Assembly: GCA_037447655.1 (NCBI GenBank)
Contig: JBBHKE010003506.1
Span: forward strand, 94,585-158,584
Length of the DNA stretch: 64,000 nucleotides
Direction of reading: 5' to 3'
DNA from: Zygnema cylindricum
Lineage: Eukaryota > Streptophyta > Zygnematophyceae > Zygnematales > Zygnemataceae
In this document: piece by piece, positions 11,871-24,511 of the stretch
Numbering within the stretch: position 1 is the stretch's first letter
How the letters are laid out: the number at the start of each line of letters is the position of its first letter
Position numbers and translations under genes: made by a program
The notes under the pieces: model-generated
Database searches by the model: none
The model's input: only the letters and a program-made list of their open reading frames with translations
What the model was told of the DNA's origin: nothing

Positions 11871-13010
11871 ATGGCCTCTTTTGTGATTTTTCGCGTTCAG
11901 CTGTTCAATTAATAATGGCGGCTTCTTTTCGAAATTTGAAGAAGACGCCAGAACAATAGTTGAGCTCACGGCGCTCAAATAGTGTGACGCCGCAACGTCT
12001 CTTTTTGGAAATATTTGTAGACGTCACATTATTTTCCCGTACAATCCATGTACATTCTGTTCGGTTTACTGAACAAAAAGTACGGATACGTGCATTGATT
12101 TTTTTTTGTAAACTACCGTACAGTTTCCGTAAAAAATCTAACAGTCACAGTATTTTGTTTATTAGTTTCCGTAATATGCCAGTTACAGTTTACAGTAGAA
12201 GTTTTTTTGCGTATTTTTCAAAAGTCACGTACAATACGTAGAAACTGGAAAAATTGGAAAAAACCCGCGTATTGAACAACTAGGATGTAAATTGTAAAAC
12301 ATACAATATGACCTTAAGACCCGTATTGTATTCGGACCTATTCGAACCAATTAAAACATTCAGACCAAAAATTGGACCAATTAAAACATTCGGACCAAAA
12401 TTTTTTATTTACACCGTCAGATTCGGTCGCTGATCAAATTAGCGATCTAAGAAGATCACATGGAAAGCCTATAACACAACTTACGATAAAGGCGCCGACC
12501 AAAGGCCTAACATAAAAAACGCCTACTTTTGAACTATACTTCTATTCTGGCGCTTGGAGACAAAAACCCATTTTTTCTGCTTTTGCCCCGATTTAAGATC
12601 GACGCGTGTGACAGAGGTTAGGAGTTAGGACAGTTCAATATGTACGATCGTGTCGAAGTTCGCAAAATGCTTTCATATTTTGTCGGTGGTCACCCACTGT
12701 ACTTTATTTGTAATGGTGGAAAAAACTGTAACTCATCCAAAAATTGGTAGGCTATGACATGCTTTGAGTATTTTGTGATTTTGTCATGCCCCCATGTCTG
12801 GATAGTCATAACTTCTTCAAGTTCATAGACGAGCAATTTCATCTTTTCATGCTGCGTTCATTAGGCTTAACTGGTGTATAGTACATAACTGTACGAAATC
12901 GTACAATCGTACATTACATGTTGTTATTTTCATACTTTATCGTACTTGTTGAGCCAACCCTAAAACGCTTCATCTTTCCTCCGACCTTCCTATTTCTCCA
13001 GGGGATTCCC

Positions 13011-16000
13011 ATGGAGGCTCCTCGTCCTCCTTCCCCTCTCATTCCCTCTAGCTCGTCTTTGACACGTGCACCTCATTCGCAAACAGAAGGGTCGGTAAGG
13101 AGTGGTTCTCCTCCTCCTCCCGCCCATGCCACGTGGCTTTCCCAGGCACTGCCACGTCAGGTTTCTTCTCAAAATCCATGGCCTAATCCTCCTCGTTCCT
13201 CCACTCCTCCTTCTGGAAGCTTTAGTGGAAGGAGAGAAGAAGGAGAGATCTCCAGGAAGGAGGCAATTTCAGGAAGTATGAGTGGTAACTACATTCAAAC
13301 AAGAGATAATTCCCTTTTAGGAAGAGGACCCTCTCTCTCTCCCTCGCCCTCTCCTGCTTATTCTTATTCTGTCCCTCATTCTCGGTCTTCTCTCCCTTTG
13401 GAAACTCTCTTACAAAGAGTAAAAAACAACCATCCCAGTCAGGAACCCGGGGGAGATTCTAAACCTATGCAAGTTTATGGAGGCAGGTTTAGTTTTGGAA
13501 ACAGTCAAGGAAATGAGGAGGGAGGGGGAAGGAGAGAGGAAGATCAGCCTGGCTACCATTCTGAACCTAATTACAATCGTAACTTCAACAACCCTAATTT
13601 GAACCCACATGTAAACCCTAAACTTAACCCTAATCTGAACCATACATTTAACCCTAATTTGAGCTCCAATGTAACCCCTGATATGCATGGCCTCTCTAAT
13701 CTTAACCCTAACCCTAACCCTAAACCTAATCCTAAAAGTAACCCTAAATCTAACTTGAACGCTAACCTAAACTCTAACCCTAACGCTGACACTAATTTTG
13801 GCAATGCAAATTTAAACAACCGCGGTGGAGTCGATCATTTTTTTGAAGGAAGCCGACGTAATAGCCATACATCCGAAGGTACCCACGACTTTTTCACGAA
13901 TAATGGAGGAAATATAAGGGAGATGGGTAGAGAAAAAATGGAGATAGGAAAGAGAAGCCATGGAGGAGGAGGAGGAGGAGGAGGAGGCGGAGGGGGTGGA
14001 GGACCTTCATCTGGAAGGATGACGTCAGCTTCTTTGGTGGATAGTGGGTCATCAGAAAATTTAAGATCGGTTTTGGGGAGGAGTAGAGAGGCTTCTCCTG
14101 GAAACTATGGTTTCTCTTATAGGTCAATTTTAGGAGGTTTAGGGGAGGGAACAGGGTTCAGGGAATCTGGTTTAGAGAGAGGACATAAAAAAGAGGTTAT
14201 GGAAACCGAACGGGACCTTTCTTTCGGTATCGATCATTCGAGATCGCTCTCAAGGTCTAGAGTTTCAGGTATGTTTTTTAAACTTTTATTTTTTATTAAT
14301 TCAAGTAATTGCCAAAAAAAAAAAACTTAGAATTTTTTTTTGTTGCTTGGAGCTTTACTCACGCGTCTTTTAACTTGTTTTCGACCAGTCGAAAGGTAAT
14401 GATCCCATCTTTCGATGGTGATGTCACGATTGAAAATCATAAAATTCTTTGATGAGAAAAAGGACTTTTTGAGTGACCATAAAATGTCTAACACTAGAGC
14501 GGTTGGCAGTGTAGTTTTCTTCACATCAAATCCTTATCCTGTTATCATAAACCCAAGAAGACAAAAAAAAAAAGCAGTCGAAACGTGAAGAGTGGGAAAA
14601 ATTTGAGCTGATTTTTGACCGTTTCTGGCCCGTTTGTCAGGATCCGAGCATTCTGGACAAGCTTTTGTCGTTTCTGGCCTTAAACCCCGATCCAGGGAGA
14701 CGTCTCCCCCGGGATTTGCTTCAGCTTTTGCTCTGGTCCCACCGTCAAGGGTTCGTCAAGTAAACCGCTCTCATTCGGAAGCCAAGGATAACGGAGAACC
14801 TCAACTGAGTCTTGAAAGGAAAGGGCAAATCAACATTTCGAAAGAACCACATGCGGAGGCTCTTTGGAAGCCATGGTGTAAACTTTCTGGAACTTTGCCT
14901 TCCTCAGTCGACTCTTATGGGTTGGAACGATCTAATTTGGAAAGGTCTAGTTTAGAAAGATCGAATTTGGAAAGATCTAGTTTCGAAAGATCAAATTTGG
15001 AAAGTTCTAATTTGGAAAGATTGGATTTGGAGAGTTCAAGTTTAGAAAGATCTAGTTTTGAAAGATCGAATTTGGAAAGATCTAGTTTGGACAGATCGAG
15101 TTTAGAAAAGTCGAATTTGGAAAGGTCGAATTTGGAAAGGTTGACTTTGGAAAGGTCGAATTTGGAAAGGTCGAATTTGGAAAGGTCGAATTTGGAAAGG
15201 TCTAATTTGGAAAGGTCTAATTTAGAAAGGTCGAATTTGGAAAGGTTGAATTTGGAAAGGTCTAGTTTGGAAAGATCTAATTTGGAGCATCCATGGCTTC
15301 CGTTTTCGCAACAAGGAGGTCCATCGGGACTGCAATCTTCAAGACCTAATTTTTCGTCGCTCTCTGGGATGTCTTCACAACTTTCTCAACATCCATGGTC
15401 ATCCTCGTCTCTTTCGCAACAAATGCCTTCAAATTTTCAACTTCAACCGACTTCTGGACCTTTAGGATCTTCTTCCTCACCACAATTGGGATTCTTTAAC
15501 CTCGTACCTGGAGAAAATTTCCATTTGGAAAACGAAATGGGAAGGAGATCTCCTCCTCCTTCAGGAAGAGCTATTGATGGAGGCAAGTCAGATGGATTTG
15601 GGAGAAATTACGAAAGAATTTCTAGTAATAGTATTTCTAATCGACCAATCGAATGGCAACAAGCGTCAGAATTAGGGTTCAATTGGCTACCAAATGGGAA
15701 TTATGGAGGACATTCTGGGGGTCAGTTGAGAGCTTTATCGATTTCTCCCCCAAATGGAAATACAAATATGAGCGGTTTATTATCGGGTGATAATCATATT
15801 AGAGGAATTTTTCCCGAAAACTTGATGAGACACGGAGGAAATCTGGGTTTTGCCCCTTTTTTTCAAGGAGGAGGGATGAGCTTTCGAGACGGTAGTGGAG
15901 TAGGAGGGGGAGGAGGAGGAGGAGGAGGGGGAGGAGGAGGAGGAGAAGGATACATGTCAGGACCTTCTTCTTCTATGGGATTTGGATGGGGGGGAGGAGG

Positions 16001-19000
16001 AGGAGTTGGAGGATTAGCAGGAATTGGGGTTCAAAGTGGAGGAATTTCTTCTTCAAGGGAGGATGGATCTTCTGGCATGTTAATTGCACCTCAATTGGGT
16101 GCATATAGTAGAGCTCTTGCTGGTATTGGGACACAGAGTCCCAGTTTACCAAATGAAGAAGAGGGTAGAAATCGAAAGGAGGAAGGAGGAAGGAAGGAAG
16201 TGGAAGTATGCTTCGCGGCGCATCACGGATCTCGAAGGAAATGCGAGGGAAGGAAGAGATCCTATTCGAATAAAGTGAATGTCGGAAATCTCGAGATCAT
16301 AAAGGAAGGAAAGGAGGAATCTTTGGAAGCATCCGAACAGGAGACGAGGAGAGTAGGAGTGAGTAGGAAGAACAATCGGCAGAGTCGGTAATCAGATCAA
16401 TAGGTGGTCGTCCAGTCCAGATTTGGGTAGTCAAGGAATGTCAGATAAACCTGAAACAGGGAATATATCTTCACAAAGTATGAGTCAGACGAATTCCCAA
16501 AACAATGTTTCTTTACAAAATACGAGTCAAACCAATTCAAAAAGCAGTTTTGGAGGACATGGGAGTCCAAATTTGAGACTTTCCTCGAACCCAAGTGAGA
16601 GAGGAGGTACAGTTTCTTCGGCTCAAGGTAATAACAGTGATCAAATTTTTGGTGGAAACGGACAGGGAGGAAGTGGTAAAGGGTTCGATATTAACACAAC
16701 AACAGTTTCTGAGAAAAACAAACCGAAAGCTGCGAGAAAAAATGGTGGTTTGGGAGTAAATCGACTTCCAAAACCTCCCAAACCACCGAAAAATGGAGGA
16801 ATTGGAAATGGAGGAGGTAAGAATTTGAACAAAATTGGGAATTTAAATTCTTCTACCGCTAATACTTGTAATTCGCCCTCTATAGAAGGACATCATACAA
16901 ATAGTGGAGGAGTAGTGGGACAGGAGGCACGACCTTCAAATAGTTCTTCGACCACTTCTTCCTCTCCTCCCTCTCCAAATACAGCAAATGAAGGAGCCCT
17001 GAATGGTGAAAGAGGAGGGGGAGGAGGAGGAGGAGGAGAAGAGAGTGGTAGTGGTAATGTTACTGCAAAGGCCATTACTGCTGCTGCGTTACTTTTTTGC
17101 GAGGAAAGTCTGGAAAATGGTCCTAAGGGAAAAGCTAAAATTACAGTAAAAAAAGGAAGTTCTAAGGAGTTCACTAATAACACGTCAAACGTTGTTCCCT
17201 CAACCACTCTCTCTTCGGTTGTCGAAACATCAAAACTGCCTCCTCCTTCTCCTTCTCCTTCTCCTTCTCCTTCTAGTATTCAACCACCTACTCCTGATTT
17301 TCCATCTTGGAGAGAATCCTTATCGAAAGCTCAAAACACTTCTCAAATCCATACATCTTCTCTTTTACCTCCGTTTAGTTTTATGGTTTCTCCCAGTACT
17401 CCAAGTTCCGATGGGACATCCTCGTCTTGGGCACAAAATGTGAGTCATTCCTCTCCTTCTCCTCCTCTTTTATCCCAGATTGGACCCTCCAATTTGCCAT
17501 CAATTCCTTCTGTTTCCAGTGTTTCTGGGAAAGACTCCGGTTTCCGCAATTCTGATTCAATTTCCCAAAAATTACATTCAGAAATTAACATTTCTTCTTC
17601 ACATTCATTGGTCAGACATGGAAAGGGAGGCGGTGGTGGTAGTAATAGTAGACAGGAGGTAAGAGGACTTTGGAATAATAGTTCCTCTCCCTCCTCCCTC
17701 GAAATCGCTTTGGCTCAAGCTGTCGCAAAAGTGACTCAAAGTCCTCAGTCTGGAAGTGGGAGTTTTAGCGGAAACTTAAACGGAAATTTAAATGTAAATT
17801 TAAGTGGAAGTCCAAATTGGAAAACCCCAAGCTGGGCTTCGGAAGCTTGGGGAGTTCTTCAAGCTTCCGGAAAACTAAACAATCAACAGAGAGGAACTCA
17901 AGTTCAAAACCAAAGTATTCAAAACCAAAATGTTCAAAACCAATATGTCCAAAACCAAAATGTTCAAACCCACAATGTTCAAAACTTCCCCCATGATTCG
18001 TTAGTAATGCAGCAAGGAGATTCTCTCATCGAGTCAGGTTTGAAAAGTCAGGAGGAGGGAGGAGGGACAGAGGTTGCTGTACAGGAAAAAGGTACTGAAA
18101 CCCACACTAGTTTAAGTGGGCACACAGAAATTGCTTGTGGGAGGAGTTTTGAAACTTCTGAAAAACAGTTGGAAGACCCAGGATTTTCTTCGGACGGAGG
18201 TCCATTTCAGAAATCCGTGGGTATAAATAAGATTACGTCAGATTTTAGAGGAGGATCTTCAAGCGATGAACTATTATCAACTTTGGTCGAAGTCCAAAAA
18301 GAAGGTTCTGTATTGGAAGATAGAGATAATGTTGGGAGAGAGAATGTGAAATTAGAACCGAAAGATTTTAGGGAAGAAGAAAACAGTCCAGAAAAAAATG
18401 GAAACAGTAAGGTGGGAGTTTCCGCAGTTTTAGATACTTCGGTAGGTGAGAAGAACGAGTACCAAGCAAATGCAGCAGAGAGAGGAAGAGTTGAAATGGA
18501 TTTAGTTCCATTTACCAAAAGTATTCCTCACAAGGAAATGACCGAGAGAGAGGGAGTACAAGCAATGGATACTCCTACAGAAGTTGGAAAAGATATAGGA
18601 GCTAGTATTGACAATTGTAGTAGTTTGAAGTCTAGAGGAGGGGAAGAGGCTGTTGGGATTGTCCAGATTAAACAAGAGGTAACCAGTTATTTAGAACCAG
18701 TGGCTGAAGTTGGTAGAAAGAGGAAAAGAAATGGAAGAAAATCGAGTCAACACGATAACGAAATTAATAAAGTGGGTGACAAAGTTTCTGTTTTATTAAA
18801 TGAAAAAACGATTTCTGAAGAGGCCAAAGTTGTCGAAAAAAATGGTCATCCGAAAACTATACAGAGGACAGAAGAATCTGGAAAGAGTCGTAAAAAAATA
18901 TCAGTAGAGAGTGAAGGAAAAGTCCAACAAATCGGTGAAATCCCCTCGTCTGATTTGAAAGAGATTGCTTTAACAGCAAAAAACAGCAGAGAAATTGGTT

Positions 19001-21071
19001 CCGTTAAGAGTTTTGAGGGGTTAGAAATTCCCGCGGATTTAGTCGTCAAAGGGGGAATGCAAAAAGGGGCGAGAGCTGGAAGACGAAGGCTAAGAACTCG
19101 ACCGAGAGAAAACGTTTTTCCTTTTCTCCAATCGACTGAAGAAACAAAAACTGTGAGTGAAGAACCGGAGGGACAAAAATCAAGAGAGAGAGTGACTTCT
19201 GGAAATGTCCCAACCAAAAATACTCTCCGACACGAGGATTCAAATTTGGACCAAAAGAAAAGTCCACGGGGTTGCAAAAGACCGGCGAGAGTGGACCAGT
19301 TAGAGAAAGAGAGAGAGGAGGAGAAGGGGAGAGCGGAGGAGAAGGGGAGGTCGGAGGAGGGAGAATTGCCTCGACAAGGAGGTAGTCAACCTTGGTGGAA
19401 TGGCTTAATGTCAAAGGGAGGACTTTTGGGAGCTTGTTGTTTACTAGGAGTTTTAGAGAAAAAAACTGAACTTAAAAGATCTCTTCAGAAGAAACCTCTT
19501 GTTAATAATGAAAGTAGTAATGGACTCGAAGAGGAAATTGAGGATGTTTCTGGAGAGATTCGTCGACAAGCTGAGGATTTTGGTAAACAACGTCGCAAAC
19601 TTTTACTAAGGTGAGTTTGCTTTATCACTGTGGAACTTGGGGACATCTCCTTTTCTCCCTCTCCCCCTCTCTCTCCCCCTCCCTTCCCCCTCCCCATCCC
19701 CCTCCCCCTCCTCCCCCTCTCCCTCTCCCTCTTTTCTCCTTCCTTTTTTTCTCCTGCCTTTGGCAACCTTAGGCCACCACTGTTGTTTGCAAAGAAGACT
19801 TATGCAGTACGTTTTTCTCTTTTCTTTTTTTTGTTTTGTCGTTTTTTTTGTTTTTTTATGTTTTGTTTTGTGTGGTTTTCTTGTTTTATAGATTCTCAAC
19901 CGAAAAAAATCATTTAGAAACGCAAATTTCCGAGCAACTCGCCCGAGTTGCGGAAAGAGAAGCCGCAGCAAGTCTTTTATCTCCTCAAAATGAAAATTTA
20001 AAAAGTCCCGATCTCGGTGAAGAAATTAGGATTCAGGAAAAATCCAATGAAAGTCGAGCCGTAGTAACAAAAGGAGAAACGATTACGGATTTCAGAAACA
20101 AACCAGTTTTGTCGAAAAATGGGAACGGTGTCTCGAAAGGTAAGGAGAAGGAAAGTCTAAGGCTGGAAGGAGGAAGGGAGGTTCAAGAAGGCTTTGAACG
20201 AGGGAAAGGTGGCAAAAAAGACAAAACTTCGACCGGGAAAAGTTCTCGGCCTGGAAAACGGAGAAAAGTTCGACGACCTCGAGTGATGTCGGTGGAGGCA
20301 GTAGAGACTTTGGCGAAAAGAATGAGGGAAGAAATGTTTTTACGACAGTCCGGAGAAGTGGAGTGTCTAGAAAAACTTCATAAGTGAGTCTCTGTTTTTG
20401 TATCTTTTCTTCTTTCTGTTTTTTTTTGGGTTATATCCTCTTCGACCCTTAGCTATTTTATCGGGTTATTGATGAATGGAGAATTGTTGAAATTTTCTGG
20501 TCATTTTTTTGACTCTCAGAGCAAGTCTTAATGATACCAAACTGAAATTCTTAACTGTTTTTTTTTTAACGTTTTTTACACTTTTTCAATCGTCATTTTT
20601 CGTAAACTTTTTACGCTTTCTAATTTTCAGTTTTTGTTTTATGAGTATGAAGTTAACGTCTCGCCGTTGTTAACATGACAATGCCGTTTTTATTTCTGAT
20701 TTAGCTGTAAAATCCTGTCGTTTTTGGCTGTAACTTTTTTTTCCCTTTAATTGTAAACTCGCCCCATTTTTTTGCTTCAAACTTCCTTCTCATAAGTGTA
20801 AAAATCACTTTATTTTTCCCGTTAGAACCCTCTCCACTCCCCTTTTTTCTTTCCTTACTTTTTTATTTGTTTTCTTACTTATCTCCTTACTGATTTGTTT
20901 ATTTATTTATACACATGTAGGTGGATGGCTTCTGGAGAGGGTTTTCAAGCAGAGGCAGCTCGATTGGCACTTAAGGAAGTTCCATTCAACGACTCTTTTT
21001 CCGTTTTAGTTCCGTCTTCAGTTTCAGTTTTGGTTCGATGTGGATTCACGGATAACCTCCGAGACAGTTAA
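13011..21071 (+). CDS. Large low-complexity basic protein of unknown function
   Basis: Exons: 13011-14268; 14641 to about 16362; about 16421-19610; 19892-20383; 20921-21071 (TAA). The 14269-14640, 19611-19891 and 20384-20920 introns have GT..AG ends and conserve phase. The short one near 16360-16420 is certain only as an interruption. The start is the ATG in cccATGG; the frame is open for 31 more codons upstream. The product is about 2.3 thousand residues. In order it shows: an N-terminal Pro/Ser region, an Asn-Pro repeat, a glycine run, about 24 five-residue LERSN-type repeats, glycine-rich and Ser/Asn/Gln-rich stretches, then a charged C-terminal third with basic clusters (KRKRNGRK, GKRRKVRRPR) and a likely helical segment (KNHLETQISEQLARVAEREA). 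The basic clusters suggest a nuclear protein; that is inference. I recognise no catalytic domain or family. Confidence 0.75.
13600..13790 (+). repeat. Telomere-like AACCCT tract inside coding sequence
   Basis: Imperfect six-base AACCCT/AATCCT/AACCTA units translate in frame into Asn-Pro and Lys-Pro repeats. The same tract lies at about 8818-9015 in copy A. Confidence 0.8.
14925..15290 (+). repeat. 15-bp coding minisatellite, LERSN pentapeptide repeat
   Basis: About 24 units of TTGGAAAGGTCGAAT-type sequence encode [N/S]-[L/F]-E-R-[S/L]. Identity is highest between about 15110 and 15240, suggesting recent unit expansion there. Confidence 0.9.
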
Positions 21072-21900
21072 AACCCTGTCGGAAAAACCTGTTTATACTT
21101 GTGTATGATTATTCTCCTCTTCTTTTTCCGTTTCTTCTTGTATTTTCCCGTTTTTTACACGTTTTTCCCCATTTTTTTGTTTTTTTTATCGTTTTTTACC
21201 GATTTTTACTATTTTTTTTTATTACTGTACATTTTGTACTTGGACAGAAACAGTTTCTTACGTGTACAGTGGATAAAAAGTTAAATGTTAATCGGTTTTT
21301 GGTTTCTTATATCACACCAATACCGATGACCCGAATAAAATATCCCAAAGAAATCAATTTTTGAGTTTTTTAAAAACCATTAAAATTCGCAGAGAAAAAA
21401 GGAAAGTTAAAAGTAGAGTTTTAGTGTTCGTTAGGATTTTTCAGTGTTCATGATGAATATAATTTTTCAGTACTGTTTTATTTGAGAATGTATTTTTCCT
21501 ACCTCTCCACTCCTCTCCTCTCCTCCGCTCTCCTCCTCTCCTCTCTTCTCCTCTCCTCTCCTCTCCTTTCCTCTACCCTTGCTCCTCTTTTATTCCTCCT
21601 CTCTCCTTTACCCTCTTTCTATTAAGTTGGGTGAAAAGACTTTTTTAGAGTTTCTACTAATTTTTTCGGCGTTCCTTTTTTTTCTTTCTCTTTTTTGCCC
21701 TTTTTTATTTTTTTTGTTGCATTTTCTGTTTGCTGTATTTGATGTGGAAGATGCAGCAAGGCTTAGGACCACCGTTTTTTTTACCTCTTTTTTTCTTTTT
21801 TTTAAGACATGTGAATATGGATTCGGAAAGATTTTGTCAATTTTTTTATGAAAAGTTCAATTTTGGTAGCACAAGAGAAAAATTATGTTGAATGTTTTTT
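21072..21900. other. 3' flank of the large gene, T-rich
   Basis: Long T and CT runs (ctcctctcctctcc near 21510-21570). AATAAA at about 21336 could serve polyadenylation. No gene recognised; short ORFs here are low-complexity readings. Confidence 0.5.
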
Positions 21901-21906
21901 TGTTAT

Positions 21907-22088
21907 TTTGTCTCTCTCCATCTCCCTCTCCCTCTCCCTCCCCCTCCCCCTCCCCCTCCCCCTCCCCCTCCCCCTCCCCCTCCCCCTCCCCCTCCCCCTC
22001 CCCCTCCCCCCTCCCCCTCCCTCCCTCCCCCTCCCCCTCCCTCCCTCCCTCCCTCCCTCCCTCCCTCCCTCCCTCCCTCCCTCCCTCC
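21907..22088. repeat. CCCTCC / CCCT simple repeat
   Basis: A hexanucleotide (ccctcc) tract grades into a pure ccct tetranucleotide tract. Apparent Pro/Ser/Leu ORFs in three frames are readings of the repeat. Confidence 0.95.
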
Positions 22089-22273
22089 TGTAGAAACTAA
22101 TGGATTTATTAGTATTTTCTAGGTCTAAATAGAAATATAGAAAGAAGCCGAGGCAGTCTACCTCTAACTTCTCTCTCCAAATCTCAAACTTGTCGCAGTC
22201 ACTGAAAAATTGGAGAGGAAGCTAGAGCCATGGCTACCTTGGCTATCCTGAGGTTTACGGGAATTTTATACTA

Positions 22274-22392
22274 GGGTTTATTTATTTATTTAAAAGAATT
22301 GTGCCGGCTGTAGGATTTGATCCTTGAATCTACCGGCCGGCAGACAGGAAATAGCCGGTAGCCTTAGCCGTTAGATCTAGCAGTAGTATTAC
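22274..22392 (-). mobile_element. tRNA-derived SINE-like unit
   Basis: On the minus strand a possible A-box region (taacggctaaggc) is followed by a good polymerase III B-box match (GGATCAAATCC), then an acceptor-stem-like cagccggcac and a tail of AAAT repeats. This is the structure of a tRNA-derived SINE. The A-box is weak and no second copy is seen in the window. Confidence 0.4.
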
Positions 22393-23130
22393 GTGATATA
22401 TAGTTTGATAATTATATAAATTGGAATACGTACGATAATTCATTTAACTGTTACGATTTACGGGATACATAGATTCGGTACGAATGACAGTACGGATTAC
22501 GAATCAATACCGCGCATTTGTTTCGGAAGTGAAATAAATACCGCGCATGTATTTATTACGGCCACGATTAAATCTGAATTTAATCGGACGGCCGGGATTA
22601 GCGCCGAGATCGCGGAGGAAGATTTCGGCGGTTTGTGGCCATCGCCACATCGGATGACGCGTGGCGAAATTCCGTTGGATCGTAGAATCTCCGGAGATTA
22701 TGGCACCGAATCCGGATTTGACATGTGTCGACATTTAGGGCATGTCGTACAATTTCCGTACATAAAGTACACCGGCGGCTGTACTTTTACGTACGGAACT
22801 CAATTCTGATTGGTTCCGTACATCAGTAGATAGAGTCTGTGAGAGAGATAGGACTTAGAAAAATTAGAAGATAGGACCCCCTCTCCCAGAGAGCTTCTGT
22901 ACAAAAGGTCAACTTTGACCCCCCATAACTTACTGCTCAGGGGAGCAAATTCAGAGATTCTTTTTGCTACCGACTCAGGGGAGTCTTGCCTTCACAGGGG
23001 TGAAGTTGGTCAGCGTTTTTGTCTGCCAGGGTGGCAGTTATTTTTGCTTAAACACAAAGGGGTCAGGATTATCCTAGAGGCTTCTTGGAAGCTGTCCACT
23101 CTGAGGACTTATGGAGGTCTCAGAGTTACA
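22393..23130. other. Intergenic, no gene recognised
   Basis: AT-rich, with frequent gtac palindromes (for example gtacgtac-like words near 22430 and 22780). Short ORFs lack domains. Confidence 0.4.
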
Positions 23131-23278
23131 CCTCCCTCCCTCCCTCCCTCCCTCCCTCCCTCCCTCCCTCCCTCCCTCCCTCCCTCCCTCCCTCCCTCCC
23201 TCCCTCCCTCCCTCCCTCCCTCCCTCCCTCCCTCCCTCCCTCCCTCCCTCCCTCCCTCCCTCCCTCCCTGCCTCCCAT
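23131..23278. repeat. Pure (CCCT)n tetranucleotide array
   Basis: Almost 150 bases of uninterrupted ccct units, broken only at the end by gcctcccatcc. The Leu-Pro-Pro-Ser readings are not genes. Confidence 0.98.
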
Positions 23279-23561
23279 CCCTCCCTCCAAGATATCCTGC
23301 TCTCTTTTTTTTTGTCAAAGGAAAATCCAAGAAAAATATGTCATCTGAACTGATTTTTTAATCCTTTTCTTTTTTTCGTATGATTCTATTCCATAAGATT
23401 AGTTAATGATACGAAAAAACCATCGTAATGTCTTTGGGTAATATCTGGGAACACAGTTTCCCTTACATATTCTGAATTTAAGTGGTGCCACGAAAGTGAA
23501 AATAAATATATTGCAAATCGTCAAAGATTTTACAAACTGACCAATTCACATGTGAAATTTG

Positions 23562-24511
23562 TAGTGTTGTGTATCGGTAAGGATTTGCCGATAACCGATA
23601 TGGACCTTTTTTCGGGTACCCGATAATAGATATATTGGTACGATATATCGCTATCAGTATTATCGCCGATAAATACCCGATATTTATCGGTTTTATCGGC
23701 GATAACACCGATATCGATAACTATCGGCGATATGTGTACGGACCGTACACATAAATGTACGGCATGTACACTGAACTGTACGTCATATTCCCCGGACGCG
23801 CTCTACTGACAACCCCTATCTACTAAGGTGTCTACCAATCAGATCACTGTTGTTGTACAGTTGTACAAGCACAGAAGGTACAGTAGCCGCCATGAGGTGT
23901 GTACGATTTTGGTACGGATACAATAAAACGATGTACCTTTCACATCCGACGCCATGGCTTTGTCCCTTTCTTCCTTGGGATCCACTGGAGACTTGCCACG
24001 TGTCAAATTGTCGGGCTTTTTTGGCGTAAGCCGCCAAAAGAGCCATTCCGGGATGCCGGTGCTCACGCTGGCCGTCGGTTTTCTCATTCCAAGTCGTCCG
24101 TTCGATTCTGGCGGCGCGCAAAATGTTGTTTTGCGTCCATTGTACTTTGCGTCCGCCGTCCTTTTTCCGTTCCATGTTCACCAGTTTGTCGGTACAATGG
24201 CGTACGTTACTGTAAAATTTCTATTCAGTTAATTGGCCAGCATTTTCTGTGTTGCGTTGTCCGTAAACATTTTCAGTTAAATAGTTACGGAACAGATTCG
24301 AATACGTGGCATGCCACGCTATATAATGTAAATTGTATAATACAGTATACAATAAGGTACTATAGTATGCGTACTATATATTTTTAAAGTTATCGCCGAT
24401 ATGGAATTTGTTGGTCTCGGACCGATATATCGGTACCTCTGACCGTTCGATAACCGATAACTATCGGTATCGGTGTTATCGCGATAATTTTTTTACCGAT
24501 ACACAACACTA
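23562..24511. mobile_element. hAT-like non-autonomous DNA element
   Basis: Seen: 19-bp perfect terminal inverted repeats TAGTGTTGTGTATCGGTAA, flanked by the 8-bp direct repeat GAAATTTG (23554-23561 and 24512-24519). Known: an 8-bp target duplication and TAGTG-type termini characterise the hAT superfamily. The 950-bp interior holds subterminal tatcggtatcgg motifs in both orientations, which resemble transposase-binding repeats. No transposase ORF is present, so it depends on a source element elsewhere. Confidence 0.85.

Larger units (their letters stand above)
10725..14718 (+). repeat. Segmental duplication, copy B
   Basis: Partner of 6565-9985. It carries the intact gene start and continues into the rest of exon 2. 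The 10.1-10.7 kb spacer between copies shows no gene. Confidence 0.9.

Noticed and set aside
21848-22122. Three overlapping Pro/Ser/Leu-rich ORFs
   Set aside because: They are three readings of a ccctcc/ccct microsatellite with no start context or other coding signal.
22915-23361. ORFs with long Leu-Pro-Pro-Ser runs and their Gly-Arg-Glu-Gly mirror
   Set aside because: Products of the pure ccct array at 23131-23278.
23816-24387. ORFs of 80-160 codons inside the hAT-like element
   Set aside because: Overlapping on both strands, no transposase motifs, and the element is short.
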